DNA of 64,000 bases. Origin: Nocardia cyriacigeorgica. Lineage in GTDB: Bacteria; Actinomycetota; Actinomycetes; Mycobacteriales; Mycobacteriaceae. Below are positions 37,201-44,008 of this stretch, in pieces (the stretch's first letter is position 1; the number at the start of each line of letters is the position of its first letter). Both the position numbers and the translations under genes were made by a program. The notes beneath the pieces were generated by a model. The model ran no database searches, was not told where the DNA came from, and saw nothing but the letters and a program-made list of their open reading frames with translations. The stretch lies in the NCBI RefSeq assembly GCF_005863245.1, contig NZ_VBUT01000011.1, positions 62,001-126,000 on the forward strand. Direction: 5' to 3'.

Positions 37201-37706
37201 GAGGTGAACTGGAGCAGCGCGCACGGATCCGGCGCGCCGAAAACCCGCTCGGCCGGGGCAGGCGGCAAGGTCGCCGGATCGATGACGACCGGCTCATCGG
37301 TGCGGCCCGCCTCGACCATGGCGCGCCGGGCCAGCTGCTCGAACTCGACCGAGGTCACCACCACCCGCGGCTGCGCCTGCGCCAGGATCGCGGCCACATG
37401 GCTGATGTACTGGTCGAGATCGCCGAACATCGGCGGGGCCACCGGCGTGAACACCCCGCCACACGCCCACACCGCGTAAAACGCTGCCGTACAGGGAAAT
37501 CCGGTCGGCATGACGACGCAGGCGCCGTCGCCGCTGCCCATGCCGTGCTCACGCATCACCTGCGCGATCGCCCAGGTGAGGTCGGCCAGCTCGGCATAAC
37601 TGCGGTAATCCCAGCCGTCGGCCTCGTCGGCGAAATGGATGCCGGTGGCGGCGTCCGGCTCGACCAGCCACTGCCGCACCGTCGCCACATGATCGGTCTC
37701 ACGCAT
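34200..37706 (-). CDS. Fatty-acyl-AMP ligase fused to a nucleotidyltransferase domain and unassigned C-terminal region
   Basis: 1168 residues. Residues about 1-560 form an acyl-AMP ligase: phosphate loop TSGSTGTPRG (168-177), SWLPLYHDMGL (206-216), YGLAEATLMVT and a C-terminal RTSSGKPRR lysine motif; the pattern is that of fatty-acyl-AMP ligases that load an ACP. Residues about 590-700 are a polymerase-beta-type nucleotidyltransferase: GS (613-614), ten residues, then DVD (625-627) and a third acidic residue in RRVEVRT. Two helical regions follow (about 700-800 and 1000-1168) around a middle part with no family I recognise. It starts inside the upstream gene with an 8-bp overlap and ends on the ACP start. 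No frameshift separates the domains. Confidence 0.85.
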   Translation of the reverse strand: MRETDHVATVRQWLVEPDAATGIHFADEADGWDYRSYAELADLTWAIAQVMREHGMGSGDGACVVMPTGFPCTAAFYAVWACGGVFTPVAPPMFGDLDQYISHVAAILAQAQPRVVVTSVEFEQLARRAMVEAGRTDEPVVIDPATLPPAPAERVFGAPDPCALLQFTSGSTGTPRGVRVSWHNLANNIDMISRLIDWRPGEAMVSWLPLYHDMGLVGAFLTTVTNQGELYLMRPDQFVRDPVRWLRAMTRAQHSPSPSFALGYVAHRVRPEDIADLDLSGWRTLAVGSEPVEVADLQSFAELTGHQGFSMNAYTLAYGLAEATLMVTSSARGRPVTALRLDNAALRFGAPVSVLDEQPLDDTHRVEGAGWITGLGYSTPESTVRVVDEEGNDLPDGTLGEMVVVGDSVALGYSGPPSPGSSTRIEDGVLYTGDAGFLHRGEVFVLGRMGSSLKVRGRSVFMEDIESRVAQETGITKGKLAAVAITEAGAQGIALFAESAPGEWITEARKIIRGELGPAQTVTVVTGPRGLIRRTSSGKPRRRHMWQLFADGVLDGAVVHEADGTASTGGSGTASVEAGMPTPTLPSDRTKELLDAALAEVSIPADSAVLFEGSLAEGFGNEGSDVDFLVVAPGDEELPTLPTVLFIDGRRVEVRTRSQAQLRRQLDTVAQAADPTVLDEDLLNRCQRFLRATLVRAGAPDIDELRATLPHGEFAAVLADWWAARARQALRYAVALRTLGADAEAREWAQDGLRQAMKAWAAGVNETYLETKWLPQQLARIGADERITRFHDLLAADRATIACATGEQVGGDRQEANSARPQGILGAGTERALEQRLWWEQLLALAADLGVTGVADDADQILFARVPRVTTWKIGERIHVIRGDRDVFVLSERGGRAWRSVVFRHSLAAVLGRASSDIRAELAEFLRLGLVGLDWRGDGPIEPALAMCKPLRPYTPVPSWAAPTLGVTGAVSTDPVATLSPLPAPRFTECAMNLVWSNIVLENAREDLAGAVKNAQGAVADIAAHRMIAMAVRVLLSAFGIHPLPADVASVETVRRLLPPHAGRRGELLDALETAQAVRFSTAIASGSDMMAGFAAIDDFVVLVRAVAGGADFPASFDSREQWRRTLAIGYDWLRIAGYLDTDLPLDEARDLLSTGGRQPHLRESESA

Positions 37707-40446
37707 CGCCGGACTCCGCTCCGGACAGCACCGTCACAGTCCCCGTGGTTCCGTCCACCCGTATCCGCATTCCCGTCCGTATCCGCTTGGTGATGTCCTT
37801 GACCTGCACGACCGTCGGCACGCCGAGCTCGCGCGCCACGATCGCGACGTGGGTGAGGGGGCTGCCCCGCTCGATCACCAACGCCGACGCGGACGGCAGC
37901 GCCGCCACCCATCCGGGGTCGGTGCGGTAGGCGATCAGGATGCCTCCGGCGACGTCACGGGGCTCATCTACCACAACCGCGCCGCCCTCGACCACACCGG
38001 ATGATGACGGCGTGCCTGCCAGGACGGTACCCGGGGTCGCGGGCGGAGTATCGGTGACGGGAACCCAGCCCTGGGAAGCCAACTCCTGCCTGCCGAATCC
38101 GGACCCGACCGTGCTGAACCGCGCGGGCGCCACGAGCTCGGCGTCCTTGGCGCGCTGCACCTTTCGCGCCGCCACCAGATCACGGTAGGTGCTCGTATCG
38201 GCGTCCTCATAGCTACCGCGCAGCTCCTGCACGGTGAGGTAGAAGACATCGGAGAACTCGTCGATAACCCCGCGCGCGGCCAGATCGCGGCCCATCACCC
38301 GGATCATCCGCTTCACCATGCCGAAAGCCCTGGTCCGGCAGAACCGCAACCGCTCACGGTGCGCCGCGCAGCGAGATACCTTGGCGCGCAGGCGTTCATA
38401 GATCCGCCGGCGCACACCGGTCAGATGCGCGTCGAGGTAGGCGTCGGCTTCGGCGGCGCGATCGGGCTGCTGCCCCGCCTGCCCCACCCGGCCCAGCGCG
38501 CTGCGCAGCATGACGAACAGGCTCGCCGGATCCTCACGCAGATCCGGGGTCTCCAATTTCAGCTCGTCCAGGCTGCGGTAGCCGTAGCGGTCGATATAGG
38601 CGTCGACCTCGGCGCGAAACGCGGCATAGTTCTCGCTCGCGTGCAGCTGACGGTAGACCTGTTGCGGTTCGGTCGAATTGATGAGCGCGGTCAGTTCCGG
38701 GTCGGCGTGCACCGTCTCGGCCATCGCCGTCAGCGCACGCGCCGGTTCCGCCGACTCCACATCCGCACCCGGCCCGACGACCGCGTACAAGAACCACTCC
38801 GGCGCCTTGGGCAGGAACAGCTTGGTGAGCAGGTACATCGCGCCGGTGCAGGTGAGCAGGATGGCGTCGAGCACCATCAGCGGACCCCAGCGCCGCACCA
38901 GGTCGGCGTCGACCCTGCGGTAGGCGGCGTAGGCCTGCTCACCGGTGAGCGTGGTGTAGTCGAGGGCCTCGTATTCGTCGTAGACGCGGTAGAACTCGGT
39001 GAGGAACTGCTCGACCATCGCGTCGATGCCGAACAGCCGGCGCAAGTAGGTGACGGTGGTGACCGTGCGCGACCGGATCTTTTCGGCTGCCGAGCCGAAG
39101 GTGTAGGGCCGCAAAGTTTTCGCGATCTCGTCGGGCAGCGGTTCGTCCACCCCGAGCGCCGCCTCCAGCACCTTGCGGTTGAGCGGATAGCCGGGCGCGA
39201 TACCGACCATGCGATACCAGTGCAGCAGGTTGTAGTAGACCCGCCCGTGGAAGTAGCCCAGCAGCACCGGCGTCCAATCGTCGGTCTGACGCAACTGCTC
39301 GGCGGGCACCTTCAGCGATTCGGCGTAACCGCGGTAGACGCGGCCGTAGATATCCGCGGCGGTGGTGTAGGTCAGCGGCGAGGTGAGGCCGCTGAAGCTT
39401 TCGATGATGTTGGAGTTGTCCCAGATCCGGGTCTCGCCGTCGGGCACGGCCTCACCGGCGCCGCGGATCAGCGCGGTCTCGGCCACCGCCCGATCCGCTG
39501 CCGGTGTCAGGGTGGTGGTGATGGGGCGGGCCTGCAAGAACCAGATGCCGTCGTCGTCGATGGCCCATTCGATGTCCTGTGGTGCGCCGAGCTCGGCCTC
39601 GAGTTTGCGGCCCAGCTCGGCGAGGGCGGCGATCTCGGTCTCGGACAGCGCCAGGCGGGCACGGCGCTCGGCGTCGACCTCGCTGGTCGTCGAGCCACCG
39701 ACGGCATCGGGCACGAACGCGCTGTCCTTGTCACCGATGACCGTCTCCACAACCGCGCCGGTGCGGTCCACGACCACCGAATCGGCGTCGACCGCGCCGG
39801 ACACCAGCCCCTCCCCAAGGCCGTACACTGCGCTGATCACCAGCTCATCGGGCGAACCGCTCGCCGGATTGGCGGTGAACATCACCCCGCTGACCCGCGC
39901 AGGCACCAACCGCTGCAACACCACCGCGACGGCCGCGACCCTTGGCTGATCATGGGCGAACGCATACTCGATCGAACGCTGCGAGAACGCCGACGCCCAG
40001 CAGGCGCGCACCTGGCGCCGCACCGCGTCCTCGCCGTCGACATTGAGAAACGAATCGAACTGACCGGCATAGGAATGCGCCGGACCGTCCTCGGCGGCGA
40101 CCGAGGAACGCACCGCGACGGCGCCACCACCGAGCCGGCGGTATCCGTCACCGATCAGCTCGGCGACGTCCGCGGGCAGCTCGGCGGACTCGATCGCCGA
40201 CCGCAACGCCACGCCGGCAGCCGAGGCCGCCTCGGGCGTGCCGGCGGCGGCGAACTCCGCGATCTGCTCGTCCAGACCCGCACCGGCGGCGAACGCGTCG
40301 AAGACGTCGGTGCCGAGCACCGCCCACTCCGGTACCGCGAAGCCACTGTTGTGCAGGATGTGCAATCCGCGGGCCTTACCGCCTGCCGAGGCCGAGATGG
40401 CCCCCGAGTCGGTCCACGGTCCGAGCAGCTGCACGCTTCCTCCCAT
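37699..40446 (-). CDS. PEP-synthase/rifampicin-phosphotransferase-like enzyme
   Basis: 915 residues, first gene of the operon. Residues 1-330 are the ATP-grasp PEP/pyruvate-binding domain: GGKARGLHIL, GGGAVAVRSSVAAEDG, ASGSPDELVISAVYGLGEGLVSG and DIEWAIDDDGIWFLQARPI. A large helical middle domain follows. Residues about 820-905 are the swivelling phosphohistidine domain with ERGSPLTHVAIVARELG (His866). The C-terminal PEP-binding barrel of PEP synthase is absent, as in rifampicin phosphotransferase, which uses ATP to phosphorylate a hydroxyl and releases AMP and phosphate. A small-molecule phosphoryl transfer is therefore more likely than PEP synthesis. No rifampicin-site claim can be made. 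Confidence 0.85.
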   Translation of the reverse strand: MGGSVQLLGPWTDSGAISASAGGKARGLHILHNSGFAVPEWAVLGTDVFDAFAAGAGLDEQIAEFAAAGTPEAASAAGVALRSAIESAELPADVAELIGDGYRRLGGGAVAVRSSVAAEDGPAHSYAGQFDSFLNVDGEDAVRRQVRACWASAFSQRSIEYAFAHDQPRVAAVAVVLQRLVPARVSGVMFTANPASGSPDELVISAVYGLGEGLVSGAVDADSVVVDRTGAVVETVIGDKDSAFVPDAVGGSTTSEVDAERRARLALSETEIAALAELGRKLEAELGAPQDIEWAIDDDGIWFLQARPITTTLTPAADRAVAETALIRGAGEAVPDGETRIWDNSNIIESFSGLTSPLTYTTAADIYGRVYRGYAESLKVPAEQLRQTDDWTPVLLGYFHGRVYYNLLHWYRMVGIAPGYPLNRKVLEAALGVDEPLPDEIAKTLRPYTFGSAAEKIRSRTVTTVTYLRRLFGIDAMVEQFLTEFYRVYDEYEALDYTTLTGEQAYAAYRRVDADLVRRWGPLMVLDAILLTCTGAMYLLTKLFLPKAPEWFLYAVVGPGADVESAEPARALTAMAETVHADPELTALINSTEPQQVYRQLHASENYAAFRAEVDAYIDRYGYRSLDELKLETPDLREDPASLFVMLRSALGRVGQAGQQPDRAAEADAYLDAHLTGVRRRIYERLRAKVSRCAAHRERLRFCRTRAFGMVKRMIRVMGRDLAARGVIDEFSDVFYLTVQELRGSYEDADTSTYRDLVAARKVQRAKDAELVAPARFSTVGSGFGRQELASQGWVPVTDTPPATPGTVLAGTPSSSGVVEGGAVVVDEPRDVAGGILIAYRTDPGWVAALPSASALVIERGSPLTHVAIVARELGVPTVVQVKDITKRIRTGMRIRVDGTTGTVTVLSGAESGDA

Positions 40447-40450
40447 CGCT

Positions 40451-40507
40451 CCCGGTCGATACCGGGCAGCTCATATTCTCGGGCCCACCGCGCGCACGGT
40501 GGGCCCG
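40451..40507 (-). promoter_or_regulatory. Two hairpins in the leader of the eight-gene operon
   Basis: Just upstream of the operon start at 40446 lie CCCGGT-cgat-ACCGGG (40451-40466, perfect 6-bp stem) and CGGGCCCACCG-cgcgca-CGGTGGGCCCG (40480-40507, perfect 11-bp stem). In the leftward transcript the larger stem comes first and the small one ends next to the start codon, where it would hide the ribosome-binding site. No run of U follows either stem. They may act as an attenuator, a translational control element or protein-binding palindromes. Confidence 0.5.
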
Positions 40508-40510
40508 CGA

Positions 40511-40544
40511 CCGAGTAAATCCGAGCATTGTCTGTATATCCGAG
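40511..40544. promoter_or_regulatory. CCGAG direct-repeat array in the divergent promoter region
   Basis: CCGAG occurs at 40511, 40521 and 40540, spaced 10 and 19 bp, about one and two helical turns; the last two are ATCCGAG. Inverted copies (CTCGG) flank the array at 40478 and 40572. The array sits in the 241-bp gap between the leftward operon and the rightward EspG gene. Phased direct repeats suggest cooperative binding of an activator or repressor; no regulator is adjacent. Confidence 0.4.
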
Positions 40545-40687
40545 AATTGACCATGGTGTTAGCTCACAATCCTCGGGTCCCCCGGCAGTGCCACACCGTT
40601 TCGTACGGCATGGGCGGCCATCACACCGGTGGCGGCCACTAAGCTGTCGGGCAGCGTCGGTGGGTGCGGTGAGGATGTGATCGGGTC

Positions 40688-41392
40688 GTGAGTTGGACGT
40701 TCACCCCGGACGAGTTCGCCCATATCTGGCGCGAAACCGACCAGGACCGTCATCCATACCCCTTGCGCATCCTGGAAACCCCGCGCACCGAACGCGAAGC
40801 CGACGCGCTGCGCGCCGAACTCGCCACCCGGCTGCCGCTGGGCGCCGACCCCGATCTGTCGGCCTGCCTGCGCATACTCGCCGCCCCGCACACCAGGATC
40901 GTCGCCGTCGGCGGCGGGCACACCGCGGGCAGCGAGATCCGGCTGCTGGCCGCGGCCGTCTTCGATCGCGGAGTGCTCGCGGTCCAGGAACCCGGGCGGA
41001 CACCGGACTTCGGTGGCCAGATCCGCATATCCATCGGCCACAGCGCCAAACTCGGCGCCCGCATCGCCGCACTGCTCCCCAAGACGCCCGCGGGACGCGA
41101 ACCGGCCCGTGCCGCCGCGGTGGAGGCGATCCGCGACGAGGAAACGGTTATCGCCACCGAGCGTGCGGCGCTGCCGATCCGGCGCCTGCTGCTACGACCG
41201 CACACCGCCGAAGGCCATATCCGCATCGAGGCCCGTCTGGATCGGCCGACGCCACCCGCCCCGGTGCACTACACCTGGATCGATGTCGAGGGCGACGGCC
41301 GCTATCTCATCAAAGCCGGTGACACCGTGCACATCGTGCCCGCGAGCAGCGAACAACTGGCCGCGCAACTGCAAAAGCGGGTGCCCGCCTGA
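40688..41392 (+). CDS. espG: EspG family type VII secretion chaperone
   Basis: 234 residues from GTG at 40688. The opening WTFTPDEFAHIWRETDQDRH followed by PYPL matches the EspG N-terminal pattern in which a Trp/Phe-rich strand is followed by (F/Y)PL. A central variable region is followed by short beta-rich repeats (HYTWIDVEGDGRYLIKAGDT). EspG proteins bind PE-PPE dimers in the cytoplasm and keep them soluble before export. The two genes downstream encode a small helical protein with a secretion signal and a PPE-like protein, supporting the call. Family membership was judged by eye. Confidence 0.75.
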   Translation: MSWTFTPDEFAHIWRETDQDRHPYPLRILETPRTEREADALRAELATRLPLGADPDLSACLRILAAPHTRIVAVGGGHTAGSEIRLLAAAVFDRGVLAVQEPGRTPDFGGQIRISIGHSAKLGARIAALLPKTPAGREPARAAAVEAIRDEETVIATERAALPIRRLLLRPHTAEGHIRIEARLDRPTPPAPVHYTWIDVEGDGRYLIKAGDTVHIVPASSEQLAAQLQKRVPA

Positions 41393-41459
41393 TCTGTTCA
41401 CCCACTGACCGGCGGCCTCGTTTGCGGCTACGCTGAATCGGACCGAGGAGGGGACAGCG

Positions 41460-41834
41460 ATGACGATCGAGAGCAGCCGAGCCGAAATCGCCCGGTTTCG
41501 GCAAGCGGCACACGCGGGCACTGTCAAGTTCGATCCGGCCGCGGCCCGGCGCTGCGCCGAAATCTACGACCACCAGGTCGATCGCCTCCTACACCTGCAA
41601 CAGCGGCTGGAATCGGTGGCCGAACCGCACGGTTTCGGCGGATTCGTCTCGGCCCAGCAGTTGCAGGCCGGATTCGGGCACAAGGCCCGCGACGCCGCCG
41701 CCCTGCTCGACCACTACATCGAGGCCGCCTACCGGATGAAAGAGGCGTTCCTGATCAGCGGCGGGCTCTACGAGGAAGCCGACGCCGCCAATGCCGCCGC
41801 CGTGCGGGCCGTCGCCGCGAGGCTGCCCCGATGA
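41460..41834 (+). CDS. PE/WXG100-like type VII secretion substrate
   Basis: 124 residues from ATG at 41460 with GAGGAGGGG upstream. The protein is helical: helix 1 about residues 25-53, a GFGGFVS turn, and helix 2 about 66-110. The C-terminal end contains the type VII export signal YxxxD (Tyr104 to Asp108, in GLYEEADAA). It is longer than a usual WXG100 protein and lacks the WxG turn, so a PE-like partner role is more likely. The stop overlaps the next start by 4 bp, fitting heterodimer formation with the PPE-like product. Confidence 0.75.
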   Translation: MTIESSRAEIARFRQAAHAGTVKFDPAAARRCAEIYDHQVDRLLHLQQRLESVAEPHGFGGFVSAQQLQAGFGHKARDAAALLDHYIEAAYRMKEAFLISGGLYEEADAANAAAVRAVAARLPR

Positions 41835-43117
41835 GCGGCACGGACCCCGATTACATCAGCGCGATGGAGCACTTCGAGTCCATGCGGCACGAAGAGATCT
41901 ACGCGAAAACCCAGGAAATCGACGCCGCCGCGATCGTGCAGACCTCCGCCGCATGGCTGGAGGCGGCCGCCGGCCTGTCCACCTCGTTCCCACTCACCCG
42001 CGACAGCGTCGACCGGGTGATGGACGCGATGGAATGGGAAGGCGCGGCCGCCGATGCCGCACACGCGAGCGCACGCAGCTTCGCCGCCTCGGTCGACGAA
42101 CTGGCCGCGGTCCTGGGCCAGGTCGGCGCCCGCATCGGCGCGGTCGCCGCCGCCGCGGAGGCGGTGAAACTCGCCGTCGTGCCGCCCGGCGGATCGGGGC
42201 CCATCGGCGCCATCGCCCGGCTGCTCGAGGCCGCCAACGTCATCGACGCACAGATGGCGCAAGAGGCCTTGCGTCAAGAAGCGGTGCTGGCGATGAACAT
42301 GATCTACAAACCGGCGTACAAGCTGGCAGGCACCGGCGTTCCGGCGCTGCCCGACCCGCCCGCGGCTCCGGGCACCCCGGCACCGCTGGCACCGCCCCCG
42401 CAGAATCAATTGCGCGACGACCAACAGGCCGCGCCACCTAACGGGGCGAATCCCCCACGGACCCAAGATGATCCGGGCTCGCCGTCACCGGGCCCGGCCA
42501 CACCGCCGGACGCCGGGACTCCCGCACCGCAACCGCGTGCTGAGGTGCCTCCGCAGCCTGGCTCCGAAGGCACCCCGCCGCCCACCGAGCATCCACAGGA
42601 CCGCACACCGCCGTCGCCACCCACTCAGCAGGCTCCCCCGCTGCCCGTCCCGCCCCCTGCCGAACCGCCCGTGCCGGTTCCGCCTCCCACGCAGGCGCCC
42701 ACGCCGGCGCCACCGTCAGCGGACGTTCCCGTGCCGACCCCCGCACCACCCCCGGCCGACGCCCCCGCGCCGACGGCCTCGCCCGAGCCGCCGGTACCAA
42801 CTCCGCCCGCCACCGAGACCACACCGGTGCAGCCACCGGCCGAGCCCTCCGTCCCCGTTCCCCCACCGGCAGCACCTCCCGCCCCACCACCACCGGCGGC
42901 ACCCGCACCGCCGCCGGCTCCCGTGCCGCCACCGGCTCAACCGCCGGTCGAACCTCCCCCGCTGCCGCAAGCACCGCCCCCACCCCCGATCCCGGCCCCG
43001 GAGACCCCACCTGTCCCCCTCCCGGACCCGGGCGGGCAACCCGGCATCACGGGACCGATCCCCGAAGGCCAGCCCCCGGCTACAGACCAGCCCGGCGTCA
43101 TCCCGCCGCAGGGGTAG
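41831..43117 (+). CDS. PPE-like type VII secretion protein with long proline-rich tail
   Basis: 428 residues. Residues 1-170 are helical with a WxG turn (Trp69, Gly71, in AMEWEGAAADAA), followed by Ala-rich helices as in PPE domains; no PPE motif near the start is present. From about residue 175 to the end the chain is Pro-rich (PPP, PAPP, PVP runs) and looks disordered, as in several mycobacterial cell-wall-associated PPE or EspK-like proteins. Coupled to the upstream gene by ATGA. Secretion by an ESX system encoded elsewhere is expected; no ecc genes are in the window. Confidence 0.75.
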   Translation: MSGTDPDYISAMEHFESMRHEEIYAKTQEIDAAAIVQTSAAWLEAAAGLSTSFPLTRDSVDRVMDAMEWEGAAADAAHASARSFAASVDELAAVLGQVGARIGAVAAAAEAVKLAVVPPGGSGPIGAIARLLEAANVIDAQMAQEALRQEAVLAMNMIYKPAYKLAGTGVPALPDPPAAPGTPAPLAPPPQNQLRDDQQAAPPNGANPPRTQDDPGSPSPGPATPPDAGTPAPQPRAEVPPQPGSEGTPPPTEHPQDRTPPSPPTQQAPPLPVPPPAEPPVPVPPPTQAPTPAPPSADVPVPTPAPPPADAPAPTASPEPPVPTPPATETTPVQPPAEPSVPVPPPAAPPAPPPPAAPAPPPAPVPPPAQPPVEPPPLPQAPPPPPIPAPETPPVPLPDPGGQPGITGPIPEGQPPATDQPGVIPPQG

Positions 43118-43257
43118 ATATCGACTCGTTCCGATAAGGAGCCGAGGATCGCCACCTTGCGTCCGCGCTGGATGATGCCGTCGGCGGGGCCGACTGTCTC
43201 CCGATGTCCCGCCGGAACCAGCTCGATCACGGTGACCGAAAGTCATACCATTCCGGC

Positions 43258-43908
43258 ATGACTGTGCCGCGCGTCGAGCGCCCAGAGCTGCCTGAACATA
43301 TGTCCTGGGAAGAGCTGGAACGGCTACCCGAAGAGATCGCGAATCAGATCGAACTGTGGACCGGACGCGTCGTCTGGGTGCGTCGGGGTCCGGCAGAGCA
43401 CCAGACATTCGCGAATCGGTTGTGGATGTCCCTCGAACGCTGCGCTCGGACAGTCGGTCGCGGGAATCCGGATCAGTGCTGGCGGGTGACCACAGGGACC
43501 GATGTCTTTCTCGGCAATAGCGGACGATCAGACTTCTCGACCCCGGATTTCCTGGTCCACCGCTGTCTGGAGTCGCCTTACCAAGATATTCGCGCAGCAG
43601 ATGCGCTCCTGGTAGGCGAGGTGCTGACATCGAACGCCCAGCCTGATGTCGAGACCAAGAAAGCACGGTATGCGAGTGCCGGGATCCCTTGGTACTGGGA
43701 AGTGATCCTGGCTCGCACGGAAAGCGCCATCGCGGTCGTCAGAGCGTACGCGCTGCAGACCGAGTACGGTCGGCTGCCGCAGGGCGTGCGGCCGCTACGT
43801 CAGGCCAACTACCTGGTCGCGGGCGAATGGGTCCCGGCCGATGCCGACGGAATCCATATCGACTTCCCGTTCCCGATCAGCATCCCGTGGTCGGAGCTCG
43901 AGTACTGA
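43258..43908 (+). CDS. Uma2 family (PD-(D/E)XK-like) protein
   Basis: 216 residues from ATG at 43258. The Uma2 core is recognisable: SWEELERLPEE near the start, STPDFLVHR (the PDxxV element), and GEVLTSNAQPDVETKKARYA followed by GIPWYWEV, matching the EVLSPST...K...Y..AGVPEYW pattern of the family. These restriction-endonuclease-fold proteins are abundant in actinobacteria and cyanobacteria and mostly uncharacterised. The gene stands alone between the type VII cassette and proB. Confidence 0.85.
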   Translation: MTVPRVERPELPEHMSWEELERLPEEIANQIELWTGRVVWVRRGPAEHQTFANRLWMSLERCARTVGRGNPDQCWRVTTGTDVFLGNSGRSDFSTPDFLVHRCLESPYQDIRAADALLVGEVLTSNAQPDVETKKARYASAGIPWYWEVILARTESAIAVVRAYALQTEYGRLPQGVRPLRQANYLVAGEWVPADADGIHIDFPFPISIPWSELEY

Positions 43909-44008
43909 TCCATCCCCTGCACCGGCACGGATCGTCCACACGAGCGAAGGCATGAGGGCACCGCACGCTCGGTGATGTCGACCAGGAGCATCAGGTTCAA
44001 CGTGCGTC

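Noticed and set aside
34992..37793. A rightward open frame of over 900 codons antisense to the FAAL-nucleotidyltransferase gene
   Set aside because: It has no recognisable domain, is rich in Arg, His, Gly and Pro, and mirrors a gene with clear motifs; in about 70% GC DNA the opposite frame is often stop-free.
42937..43230. Leftward peptide beginning MIELVPAGHRETVGPADG downstream of the PPE-like gene
   Set aside because: The first 37 codons look protein-like and might be a gene remnant, but the rest is antisense to the PPE-like tail and no family is recognised.
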